Assembly: GCA_024277675.1 (NCBI GenBank)
Contig: JAJRUS010000139.1
Location: 1 to 60,048, forward strand
Length of the DNA: 60,048 nt
From: a bacterium
GTDB taxonomy: Bacteria; SZUA-182; SZUA-191; JAJRXT01
Direction of reading: 5' to 3'
Both the position numbers and the translations under genes were made by a program. Positions 1 through 8,144 of the stretch are shown here, in pieces. Position 1 is the stretch's first letter; each line of letters starts with the position of its first letter. The notes beneath the pieces were generated by a model, which searched no databases, was not told where the DNA came from, and was given only the letters and a program-made list of their open reading frames with translations.

Positions 1-302
1 ACCTCAGCCAACTGCTGAGCGCGCTTTCCCAGCTTCAGGGTTACCCAACTGTCATCATCGTCCCCACTCTCGTAAACAGGGAACAACTCCATGCCGCAAA
101 TCGGGCACTTGCCCTGCTCCGAAGCCTTTACCTGGGGGTGCATGGAGCAAGTACAGTGAGAGACCTTTTTCTGGCCAGGGGCTGTGGGAGAGGCTTTATC
201 TACTACAACCTGGGGTGAGGGAGTAAAACAATAACCCAAAACTATGCCCAGCACCAACACTCCTACCAGAATTTTCCAATTGTTTTTTAGAAAAGTCTTC
301 AT
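1..302 (-). CDS. CusB-like RND efflux adaptor with heavy-metal-binding domain (partial)
   Basis: The gene begins at an ATG at 302 and runs off the left edge, so only about 100 N-terminal residues are visible. They show a short N-terminal hydrophobic segment (about residues 10-25, ILVGVLVLGIVLGY) for export or anchoring, then a compact motif CTCSMHPQV...GKCPICGMEL. This matches the heavy-metal-binding domain at the N-terminus of many CusB-type periplasmic adaptor proteins. In that family the protein links an inner-membrane RND pump to an outer-membrane TolC-like channel for Cu/Ag or other metal export. Two TolC-family genes lie just upstream on the same strand, which fits. A GAGG ribosome site lies about 8 bases before the ATG. 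The pump gene itself would lie outside the window. The exact metal is inferred, not seen. Confidence 0.82.
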   Translation of the reverse strand, partial: MKTFLKNNWKILVGVLVLGIVLGYCFTPSPQVVVDKASPTAPGQKKVSHCTCSMHPQVKASEQGKCPICGMELFPVYESGDDDDSWVTLKLGKRAQQLAE

Positions 303-321
303 ATTAATTCCTCATCTCTTA

Positions 322-716
322 CTATTTTTGGTGAATATCTTTTATTCCCTGGGGTAGAGAAATGAGCCTCAGGCACCGAATGGGACACTTGCCGGCTTTG
401 CCCCGGCCTCGGGGTGCGTGTAACATCTGCAAATTCAAGGTCTTCCAGCAGATGAATCTTTTTCCCATAATTCAAGATATTCCGCCTCAGGTGGGCCATG
501 CTCTTCATGGTTAGCCTGCGGCCTATGTTCTTCATGGCTATATTGCTCATGGTCTTGTTGCTCATGATCATACCCCTCATGTTCATATTGCTTATCATCA
601 TATTCCCGCTTCCTCTGCCGGTGTTATTCATCATTGTGTTCCTCATGTTGATATTGCTGGTGTTGATGCCGGTCATATAACTATCGTCCACTCCCACCTC
701 CACGCATACCCATCAT
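322..716 (-). pseudogene. Decayed His-rich metal-binding protein with C-terminal HMBD
   Basis: No intact frame gives a sensible protein here. One frame starting at 716 reads MMGMRGGGSGR, then a TAG (683-681), a His/Gln/Glu-rich stretch (DRHQHQQYQHEEHNDE), a TAA (626-624), more His-rich sequence with HE, EH and DH pairs, and a TGA (437-435). It then continues as ICRCYTHPEAGAKP. A shifted frame continues as AGKCPIRCLRLI and stops at 324-322. The last two pieces resemble the YTCPMHPE...PGKCPICGM heavy-metal-binding domain also present in the next gene. I infer a small His-rich metal-binding protein with three stops and at least one frameshift. An open frame at 299-703 spans the region but reads as a Met/Asn-rich shadow of the His codons, so I do not accept it as the gene. 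Confidence 0.6.
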
Positions 717-737
717 CCCCCAACGGGGGCGTTTACT

Positions 738-2285
738 TTAATTATCCGTAAGGCGACGACCGATGGCCTGCTCCAACCTGACCAGGTTCTGGTTCTGTTC
801 CCTGATATATTTTTGATAGAGCAGGTTGTAATCCAGCCAGATTCTTTGTGCATCCAACACATCCAGAAAATCAGCCTTGCCTGACTGATAGTCAACCTGA
901 GACACATCCAGGTTACTCTTGGCCAAAAGCAGCAGTGAATCTTTGTACAGCAACACATCCCGCTTGGCGGTATCCAACTGAAAGAAAACATCCTTCACCA
1001 AAAACTTCAGTTTATCCCGCTGGGATTCCAGATCCTTAATTAAGGATTGGTATACCAGGCGCGCCTCACGAATATAGGCATCGTTCTTGCCGAACCAGAA
1101 CTGGGTCTTGGTAACCGGCTTTAAGCTGAATGGCTGGCGCTCCTTGCCCACGCCCACCAGGTTCCCTTGCGCATCCTCAAAGTAGGAAAAGCCTAAGCTG
1201 AAATCAGGGTAGAACTTCTTTTCCGCCAACTCAATTGCCAGATTGGTCTTGTCAATCTTCAACTGGATTATCTTAATTTCCTGCTGAGACTTAAGCCCCA
1301 TGTCAATAAGCTGTTGCAGGGTAAACTTAGTATCCCTTAACTCAACCTCGGCTGGCGCACCCAGCGGAAACTGGGGCGGTAGATTCAAAAACTTATTTAA
1401 TTCAGCTACCACCGTATGCTTATATTCCCGCCAGGTAGTTAAATCATCATCCAGCTTGGATATACGGGTCTGCACCTTAACCACATCGCTATAGCCCGCC
1501 TCACCGGTCTTGTACTTGATATAGGCTACTGTCTCTAAGTATTTTAGCAGCTTAAGGTTCTCAGCAGTAATCTGAATAGCATGGCCGGTATATAGTAATT
1601 CATAGTAGGTATTTTTAATGTCAGTGATCAAATCCCTCAAGGTAATCAGATATTTTTCCCTGGCAAGCTCCACCTCTTTAGTCACAATATCCCCTTTAAG
1701 AGTCAGCGTACCGGGGAAGGGAAATTTCTGAAATACTGATGCCTTCTGAGGCATACGGCTTACCTTGGTATCCAAATCCTTAATAAAAGCCTGATACTGC
1801 CTTAAAATATTATCCAATTGAGTGGCCTGAGTGTATTTCTCCAGCGCCGCCGTCCAATTCTTTTTGGCGCTTGAGAGACCGGGATTCCTTTCAAAAGCTG
1901 CTGAAACTAAGCTGTCCAAGCCTATCCCCTGCTTCAGGATTTCCTTAATCTCCTCGAGTTTAGCTACCTTTCGGATACGTTTACTCTCTTCAGTTTCAAA
2001 ATCAAAGAAACGCTTATCATGGGAAATCTGCTTTACCATGGCATCCCAACGTTGTTTTAGCTGCGCTAACTCCCGCTCTTTAATTTTTAGCTCCGACGCA
2101 ACAATTCCTTCCTCTGTCACCACCGGCCTGGCGGCTGATGCGGCCACGCTCTGCTTAATAAACGAGGTTTCCCTTTGTCCCTTATACTCCTGTTTCATTT
2201 CCCGGTAATTCATCTCCCGGGCGGCAGCGCCGCCGGAAAGCACTATTATTAATCCCAGGTTTATGGCAATTATTAGGTTTCTCAT
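738..2285 (-). CDS. TolC-family outer-membrane efflux protein (second copy)
   Basis: A 515-residue protein with an N-terminal signal peptide (hydrophobic core IIAINLGLIIVLSGGAAA) and the alternating long helices and repeated halves of the TolC/OEP family. In the family these trimers form the outer-membrane channel for RND efflux pumps. Residues of about 40-120 form an extra charged, probably coiled segment not present in the preceding paralog. Landmarks shared with that paralog are FPFPGTLTLKGDIV and LAIELAEKKFYPDFSLGFSY. The start codon follows directly on the stop of the upstream gene (TAAATG), with AAGGAGG upstream, so the two are translationally coupled. The operon continues toward the CusB-like adaptor, suggesting a CusC-like role in metal export. 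Confidence 0.85.
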   Translation of the reverse strand: MRNLIIAINLGLIIVLSGGAAAREMNYREMKQEYKGQRETSFIKQSVAASAARPVVTEEGIVASELKIKERELAQLKQRWDAMVKQISHDKRFFDFETEESKRIRKVAKLEEIKEILKQGIGLDSLVSAAFERNPGLSSAKKNWTAALEKYTQATQLDNILRQYQAFIKDLDTKVSRMPQKASVFQKFPFPGTLTLKGDIVTKEVELAREKYLITLRDLITDIKNTYYELLYTGHAIQITAENLKLLKYLETVAYIKYKTGEAGYSDVVKVQTRISKLDDDLTTWREYKHTVVAELNKFLNLPPQFPLGAPAEVELRDTKFTLQQLIDMGLKSQQEIKIIQLKIDKTNLAIELAEKKFYPDFSLGFSYFEDAQGNLVGVGKERQPFSLKPVTKTQFWFGKNDAYIREARLVYQSLIKDLESQRDKLKFLVKDVFFQLDTAKRDVLLYKDSLLLLAKSNLDVSQVDYQSGKADFLDVLDAQRIWLDYNLLYQKYIREQNQNLVRLEQAIGRRLTDN

Positions 2286-3665
2286 TTATTTTCCCTCCTT
2301 ATGAGCTGTTCCGGGAGAGGGAGTTCCCACCTCCAGGCTGGCTCCCACCAACTGTTCCAGTTGGGCAATACGCTGATAGTAATCGGTTACCGCCCGCTGG
2401 AGGGCCAGATTAAAATTGAGCCACACACTCTGGGTCTCCAACAGCCCGGAGAAACTGCCTTTTTTCTCCTTATACCAGGTTTCGGCAGTCTCCAGCGACT
2501 GTTCAGCTTGAGGGATAAGCGAGTCCTGATACAAACGGATTAAACGCTCAGAGTTTTGTAATTTAAAATAAAGGGTTTTTATACCGGAGAAGGTCTTATT
2601 TTCCTGATCCTCCTTCAGATAAATAGCGGCTTCATGTTTACGCCTGGCCTCCGCCACCCGCGAGCTGTTCTTGCCGAACCATAAGGGAATAGTAATCCCA
2701 AAATCAACCCCATAGGCATCCTGACCGCTGTCATCCGGTAAAGTACCCAACGGGCCGGGTTCGGCTTTTCCCACATCAGTGTAGTTGAATCCCAAATTGA
2801 AATTGGGCAGATATTCCATTTTGGCCAGGCTCAGCGCCTTCTGGCTCTTTTCAATCTGAAGCTCGGAAATGCCCAACTCCTGTTGGTTGTCAAGCGCCGA
2901 CTGATACAGTTCCTTCAGGGTATGCTTAAAGGGAACATAGCCGGTGGGCTTCGGTTTTCCCAAAGCCGCCTCCGGCGGCCGGTTCAGAATGGAATTTATG
3001 CGGGTAGTCTCGGCTTCCTTAAACTCGGTCAGCAGAATCAAATCATACGAAAGTTGGGCCAGTTGAGATTGAGCTTTGAACACATCATTTAAGGTAGTGC
3101 CGTCAACTGCATAGTCGGTAGTGCCGATCTTAGCCAGGTGTGCCACCAGGTCTTTATTCTGCCTGGTAATCTCGATCGCCTGGGTAATATAAAGTAGCTC
3201 ATAATAGGCATCCTTTAACTCCACAATCAGGTCGCGGGTCTGCCTTTCAAACTCTAAGCGGGCGATTTGGGCCTCACGCGCCACAATATCCCCTTTGAGG
3301 GAGAGCTTACCCGGAAAGGGCACCGCCTGTGAAATAGAGAATTTCTGCTCCTGGGGGCCCACCCTGGTTTCCAACTCCTCTATGAAATAGGAATAACGCA
3401 ATATCGGATCTTCATAAGCGGTAACCTGGGGATATTTCTCTATTACCGCCTCCCAGCTCAACTTGGCCGCCCTCAAACGGGGATTATCCTTAAAAGCCAG
3501 GGCAATTAATTGCCCTAAATCCAATTCGGCAGCCAACTCATCAACTGCCGGGGCTTTCGCTTCCGGCTGCCCGGCCTCCCTGGCGCCGGCTGTAGCTCCG
3601 CTTAAGGCGATGAGCAATGTCAATGCCGGAATCAGGCACTGAAGAAATTTACCTAACCTCATCAT
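2286..3665 (-). CDS. TolC-family outer-membrane efflux protein (first copy)
   Basis: A 459-residue TolC/OEP-family protein. It has a signal peptide ending near ATAGA, the core motif AVPFPGKLSLKGDIV at about 115-130, and the second repeat with LAKMEYLPNFNLGFNYTDVG. It starts at ATGATG after an AGGAG site; either Met is possible. It is the first visible gene of the efflux operon and abuts the second TolC-like gene. The two proteins align over most of their length and look like a tandem duplication followed by divergence. The role is export of metals or other toxic compounds across the outer membrane, inferred from the adaptor downstream. Confidence 0.85.
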   Translation of the reverse strand: MMRLGKFLQCLIPALTLLIALSGATAGAREAGQPEAKAPAVDELAAELDLGQLIALAFKDNPRLRAAKLSWEAVIEKYPQVTAYEDPILRYSYFIEELETRVGPQEQKFSISQAVPFPGKLSLKGDIVAREAQIARLEFERQTRDLIVELKDAYYELLYITQAIEITRQNKDLVAHLAKIGTTDYAVDGTTLNDVFKAQSQLAQLSYDLILLTEFKEAETTRINSILNRPPEAALGKPKPTGYVPFKHTLKELYQSALDNQQELGISELQIEKSQKALSLAKMEYLPNFNLGFNYTDVGKAEPGPLGTLPDDSGQDAYGVDFGITIPLWFGKNSSRVAEARRKHEAAIYLKEDQENKTFSGIKTLYFKLQNSERLIRLYQDSLIPQAEQSLETAETWYKEKKGSFSGLLETQSVWLNFNLALQRAVTDYYQRIAQLEQLVGASLEVGTPSPGTAHKEGK

Positions 3666-4039
3666 GCGGAATTCTCCTCTTTTCTCCTTTTATAGTGAAG
3701 TAACCTAAGCCTTCCACACCAAACAACCGCCCTATAGAGCAAAAGGCATGCCAATATAAATAAATTTGCTAATACACTGTTATTTAACGAAATATTAGCC
3801 TACAGTAAAATCCCGCCACAATATCCTAACCCAAAATTTGCAGAATATCCCACACTAACTGCTGAACATTCTACAACCAGGCTATCAACCGGCCAGCCAA
3901 TATTTTTATTCCTGAAGAATAACTGACTATCAATGTTGGCTTAATTAAGTTATCATCAATCAAGTTAATACCTGGTACAGTTTTTGCTCTAATCCATTTA
4001 ATGAAAACTAAAAGGTTTTGTGGAGGTCGATGGTAAAAG
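3666..4039. other. AT-rich divergent intergenic region
   Basis: This stretch separates the minus-strand efflux operon from the plus-strand peptidase leader. It is AT-rich and must hold the promoters of both. I see no gene and no clear consensus promoter. A short inverted repeat of GAAAAC and GTTTTG type lies near 4003-4020, just before the GGAGG site at 4022-4026. Confidence 0.4.
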
Positions 4040-4129
4040 ATGAATCGTATTTATGTTACCTTATTTTATATTTCATTGCCACTCATATTTTTATCAGCTT
4101 GTTCCTTTCCTGAGAGTAATTCCTTATAA
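4040..4129 (+). pseudogene. Detached lipoprotein signal peptide of the M28 peptidase
   Basis: A 29-codon frame encodes an N-terminal Arg, a hydrophobic core (VTLFYISLPLIFLSAC) and a lipobox LSAC, then FPESNSL and a TAA at 4127-4129. Continuing in the same frame past the stop reads YRKYNDVIIE and enters the M28 peptidase at 4160. The distance of 120 bases is exactly 40 codons. I infer that leader and peptidase were one lipoprotein gene now split by a single stop codon. A GGAGG at 4022-4026 lies 13 bases upstream of the ATG. It could also be a coincidental short frame, but a lipobox in phase with an exported-type peptidase argues against that. Confidence 0.6.
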
Positions 4130-4159
4130 TATAGGAAATACAATGATGTAATAATTGAG

Positions 4160-4951
4160 ATGGGTCAACAAATTGACTTCAAAGGCATCATGAAGGATAT
4201 TAGTTACCTCTCGCTAACCATTGGTTCCCGGCCGGCCGGTTCGGCTAAGGCCAATGAAGCGGCAAACTGGTTTAAGGAAAGGCTACACGGGTTGGGTTTT
4301 ACTCCTCAAGTCCATTCTTTCAGCTTGCCTGATGGGAGTAAGGGACAAAATATTTTATGTTTACTGGAGGGACGTAACCCACAGATAATAGTGATCGCGG
4401 CTCATCTGGATACAGTCGAGGGAAGTCCGGGGGCCAATGACGATGCCTCCGGATTAGCGCTGCTGCTTGAGCTGGCCCGATTGACTAAACAATATAAGCT
4501 GAAACCGCAAAATACAATTATGCTGGCAGGTTTCGGGGCTGAGGAAGCCGTCGCCGGATTCTCCGGCCATACTTATAGTAGCTTGAGCTATTTGAAATCA
4601 TTAACCGCTGAGGCAAGCAGAAAAATCGTGGGCTGTATTTATCTGGACAAGCTAGGAGTAGGTCAAAAACTGCTCATCAGAAACATCATCTTTACCAATT
4701 CCCAAATGGCCCGATTCTGCCGGAAAGCCGCCGAAGAAATCACCTGGCCGGGAAAAAAGTATCCCCTGAAGTATGGCTGGCTGCTGAGCCTGCCGATGTC
4801 ATTTGAAAAACATGGAATTCCCACCGCCTGGATAGAGTGGGCAACTGATCCCCATATGCACAAAGTCGATGACTTACCGGAAAATATAGCTGAGGATAAC
4901 ATCCTGTCGGCAGCTAAAATAATATTACCGGTACTGTGGAATAAATTTTAG
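4160..4951 (+). CDS. M28-family zinc aminopeptidase (catalytic domain)
   Basis: A 263-residue protein with the full metal site of peptidase family M28. H82 and D84 (AHLDT), the bridging Asp in GANDDASG (94-98), the catalytic Glu pair E128/E129 (GAEEAV), an Asp in YLDKLGVG, and a late His in HMHKVDD (232-236) are all visible. Family members are zinc aminopeptidases or carboxypeptidases, usually secreted or lipid-anchored. This frame begins at an ATG without a clear ribosome site and has no signal. The missing lipoprotein leader lies upstream in phase behind a TAA (4127-4129). As it stands the protein would be cytoplasmic or unexpressed, unless the stop is read through or is a sequence error. 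Confidence 0.82.
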   Translation: MGQQIDFKGIMKDISYLSLTIGSRPAGSAKANEAANWFKERLHGLGFTPQVHSFSLPDGSKGQNILCLLEGRNPQIIVIAAHLDTVEGSPGANDDASGLALLLELARLTKQYKLKPQNTIMLAGFGAEEAVAGFSGHTYSSLSYLKSLTAEASRKIVGCIYLDKLGVGQKLLIRNIIFTNSQMARFCRKAAEEITWPGKKYPLKYGWLLSLPMSFEKHGIPTAWIEWATDPHMHKVDDLPENIAEDNILSAAKIILPVLWNKF

Positions 4952-5101
4952 TTATTTACACAGGTGCATCCAGTTTAATATAAGCCACAATAAAAAAAAT
5001 TTGTACAAGTTCCAGGGGATTCAAAATTTATTTTGAAAGTAACAGGCTTTTGCTTTTCCCCTTAACTATGCTAAAATGGAAAAACATAAAAAAGCTGGCT
5101 G

Positions 5102-6868
5102 ATGCCGGCATGGTTTATAAGAATTAGCTATATGGACATAAAAAAAGAACGCTGGATATATTGGCTTACCTGGTTATTGTTTGCAGTCATTGCGATGGGT
5201 TGTTTTCTTAACCTGGGGGGCAGAAATTTTGGAGTAGATGAGGCCGAAACTGCCGTCCTGGGTGAAAACATACTGACTTACGGTATCCCTATGGCCTGGA
5301 ACGGCCGGGGATTGATAGATAACGTTACCGCTAATATAAACGGAATAAACCTGAATGATGATTTAGTATACACTTCTCACCCCTGGTTTCCCTACTACTA
5401 TTCTGCTCTGCTTATATCTGTCTTCGGTAAAAACCATTTTTGGTTGCGGGCCGGGTTTGCCTGGTTGGGCTTTGCCGGGCTTATCTTATTTTATTTTTTA
5501 GTGAAAAAACTGGGTGATCGCAAGCTGGCTCTGCTGGCTTTAATTATTGCAGCCTTAAATGTTCACTATTATCTTTTCATCCGCTCTTTCCGCCATTATC
5601 CACTTAATGTTTTTTTTGCCATGTTGGCTATTTATGGCTATTTCTTTTTGGAGAAAAGGCAGGGCAAGTTCTGCCTGATCCTGGGATTAACCCTGCTTTA
5701 CCATACCAATTATATTCCTTTTCTCGATGTATATGTGGCCTTGGCGGTTATGGTGTTATTGGATTGGAATTGGCCCAGGGTCAAGACCTTTATAGCTTGC
5801 AGCCTGCTGGTTTTCTTATTTACTTTCCCGGCTTTTCTTTATTTAGAAACTTATAAATTTATCGGCTCCTTCGGGACGGAAAGGTATTCAAATCCCTTGT
5901 TAAATTATGCAGGCTTTATGAGGGATATAAATAATCGCTTTGTGCCATTGATTTTGTTTATCGCCTATGCTGGCTGGTTATTTTTTCAACGAAAAAGTCT
6001 GAAACAGTATAAGCATGATAAAGCGCAACAACTAAAAATTTTCTGCTTTATATATCCTCTTTGCTCAATATTAATAGAGCCTTTAATAATTCCGGAAATC
6101 CTGTTGCGCAATGCGGTTCCCATAATGCTGTTTTTGAGCCTGGCGGCCGCCTATCTCTTGCTGGCCTTATTTCAAAGGTCAAAACTGTGGGCCATAGTGT
6201 TAGCTATAGTATTACTGTTTACTAATCTATTAAGTGAAATGGTTTATTATCCCGCCGCCATAGTTTTTGAAAAATATAAACCGGGGCTTTATAAACGCTA
6301 TGTCAATGAGCTAAAAACCCACCCCTGGCGGGTAGTTTTAAAAGCAGAGCCTTACTACTTTATACAGGAATTATATACCCCATTTTATTCTTCCCAACAA
6401 GCCATAATTGAATTTTTAACCGAACATGCGCAAGCTGAGGACATTGTTTATTATTATTCAGATGAAGCGCGGGCATTACAGTTCTACACCAATTTTCGCT
6501 TAGCCTATCAAGTACATAAGGACTCTCCATTTCGCTATAAATTCAGCTCGCTTCCCGCCTGGGCCACTACTGATGAATACTTCGACTGGTTTATCCCCAC
6601 AAATGAAGGGGAGAAGCAACATATGTTGGCCCGCATTCGCCGGCAAGGGGGCAGTTATATTCGCTATGAGTTGGAACCTATGTTTTTGAGCCACTGGGAT
6701 TTACCTTTTGAACATTTGTTTATTCCCTACGTGCAGGACTGCCAACTGCACTATAATCCGGAAAAGAAGTTGAGTAAGACCGAGGTTTATCATATCCTCT
6801 GGAATGACCCACCAGTGGGAGACCCACCAGCGGGAAACCCACCGGCTACTGAAGTCGATAACGGCTAA
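5102..6868 (+). CDS. GT39-like polytopic membrane glycosyltransferase
   Basis: A 588-residue integral membrane protein. The first periplasmic loop carries NFGVDEAETAVLGENI at about 40-55, the Asp-Glu motif typical of the GT39/ArnT/PMT superfamily that transfers sugars from polyprenyl phosphates. About ten hydrophobic segments follow to residue ~385, then a C-terminal soluble part of about 200 residues. The tail holds three short Pro repeats (DPPVGDPPAGNPPA). The start could be 5102 or the ATG at 5132 (MDIKKERWIYW); neither has a good ribosome site. It is the first gene of the plus-strand glycan region, so it probably adds a sugar to a lipid-linked glycan or lipid A. Acceptor and donor are unknown. 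Confidence 0.72.
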   Translation: MPAWFIRISYMDIKKERWIYWLTWLLFAVIAMGCFLNLGGRNFGVDEAETAVLGENILTYGIPMAWNGRGLIDNVTANINGINLNDDLVYTSHPWFPYYYSALLISVFGKNHFWLRAGFAWLGFAGLILFYFLVKKLGDRKLALLALIIAALNVHYYLFIRSFRHYPLNVFFAMLAIYGYFFLEKRQGKFCLILGLTLLYHTNYIPFLDVYVALAVMVLLDWNWPRVKTFIACSLLVFLFTFPAFLYLETYKFIGSFGTERYSNPLLNYAGFMRDINNRFVPLILFIAYAGWLFFQRKSLKQYKHDKAQQLKIFCFIYPLCSILIEPLIIPEILLRNAVPIMLFLSLAAAYLLLALFQRSKLWAIVLAIVLLFTNLLSEMVYYPAAIVFEKYKPGLYKRYVNELKTHPWRVVLKAEPYYFIQELYTPFYSSQQAIIEFLTEHAQAEDIVYYYSDEARALQFYTNFRLAYQVHKDSPFRYKFSSLPAWATTDEYFDWFIPTNEGEKQHMLARIRRQGGSYIRYELEPMFLSHWDLPFEHLFIPYVQDCQLHYNPEKKLSKTEVYHILWNDPPVGDPPAGNPPATEVDNG

Positions 6869-6945
6869 GCCGCAGTAAAGTTAAACATCGCATAGATGTC
6901 AAAAGCTATTGACTTATAAAGAAAATTAGTGTACAAAAGGGCATC

Positions 6946-7938
6946 ATGAAAATTTTAATCACTGGCGTAACCGGTTTTGTAGGCAGCCATCTGGCTTAAT
7001 ACATCCTTGATTTGGATGAAGGCCATGAAATATACGGCATGTGCAGGTGGCGTAGCCCACGGGACAATATATCCAGGATTTACAATAAGCTAGTACTGGT
7101 TGATGCCGACCTGGGCGACTTAAGCGCTATGCTGCGCCACTTTAAAAGCATTAAACCTGATATAATTTTCCACTTAGCGGCCCAGAGTTATGTGCTGACC
7201 AGCTTTAACTCTCCCATTCAAACGCTCACCACCAATGTGATCGGTACCGCCAACTTACTGGAAGCGGTCAGAATAGCCGAAATTGATCCGATTATACATA
7301 TCTGTTCCTCATCGGAAGTTTACGGGCAGGTAGCCGAGGATGATATCCCCATTAAGGAAAGCTGTCCCTTGCGGCCGGCCTCGCCTTATGCGGTAAGCAA
7401 GGTGGGTGAGGATATGATCGCTTATCAGTATTGGCTTTCTCATAAAATAAAAACCATCCGTACCAGAATGTTTACCCACACCGGGCCCAAGCGGGGAGAT
7501 GTGTTCGCCATGTCGTTCTTTGCCAAACAGGTGGCCGCCGCTGAACTTGGTTTAAAAGAACCGGTGGTATCTGTGGGTAATCTGAAATCGGTGCGCACCT
7601 TTTGTGATGTCAGAGATGCCGTACGGGCTTACTGGCTGCTTCCATTTAAATGCCAGCCGGGTGCGGTCTATAATATCGGCGGCAATCGTACCATGACTGT
7701 AGGCGAAGCCTTGGAGCTGCTGTTGTCTTTTTCTAAAGCAAGCTTAGAAATCAAAGTCGATCCAAAGCTTATCAGACCATCGGATGTAACCCTGCAGATT
7801 CCAAGTACCGAAAAATTTCACCATGATACGGGCTGGGAACCGGAAATTCCATTAGAAAAAACCCTGGAAGATATGCTGAGTTACTGGCGGGCAGAGTTAA
7901 AAGGCAATCCCTGGAAATCCTTAACGGTGATAAAGTGA
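6946..7938 (+). pseudogene. GDP-mannose 4,6-dehydratase-like SDR, broken by one stop
   Basis: The natural start is the ATG at 6946. It gives MKILITGVTGFVGSHLA, a normal Rossmann GxxGxxG entry, then TAA at 6997-6999, then YILDLDEGHEIYG in the same frame to 7938. The remaining open frame from a TTG at 7012 lacks the NAD-binding first strand. The rest is intact: SSSEVYG, the catalytic YAVSK, and THTGPKRGDVFAMSFFAKQ. The last is a hallmark of the GDP-mannose 4,6-dehydratase/RMD group, which also includes GDP-heptose 4,6-dehydratases. In this cluster it would make the GDP-4-keto-6-deoxy sugar used downstream. A family-like Glu (GAA) at the TAA position is my inference. It is either a recent null allele or a sequence error. 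Confidence 0.75.
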
Positions 7939-7969
7939 AAATTTGCATTAACCAAGCGCATAGCTTTAA

Positions 7970-8112
7970 GGGTACTTTGAAAAATTAGAAATTTTATTCG
8001 AGGGCAAGGAGCAGCGAGTCGAAAAAGCGCAGTGTACATGCTGGTACATGAGCATTTTGAGACGAGTTGCGACACCGTCAATCGGAGAAAAGAACAATTT
8101 TTAAAGTACACT
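7970..8112. repeat. MITE-like palindromic intergenic element
   Basis: About 143 bases bounded by imperfect inverted ends: GGTACTTTGAAAAATT at 7971 and AATTTTTAAAGTAC at 8096-8109. The interior has a second, looser inverted pair (GCGAGTCGAAAAAGC and GCATTTTGAGACGAGTTGC) around two direct TACATG copies. It has no plausible ORF and lies between two sugar genes. Confidence 0.45.
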
Positions 8113-8144
8113 TTAATACTTCCCTGATTCACCAATTTTACTTT

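Noticed and set aside
498-680. Very hydrophobic 60-residue plus-strand frame
   Set aside because: It is the antisense of the His-rich repeat region; its Leu/Met/Ile richness comes from the complement of CAT and CAA codons.
299-703. 134-codon Met/Asn-rich frame on the minus strand whose stop overlaps the next ATG (ATGA)
   Set aside because: A neighbouring frame carries His-rich sequence and heavy-metal-binding motif pieces, so the Met codons are a shadow of CAT/ATG repeats.
8067-8144. Upstream start of the SDR gene
   Set aside because: The extra 26 residues come from the intergenic repeat, and the Rossmann motif begins only after the ATG at 8145.
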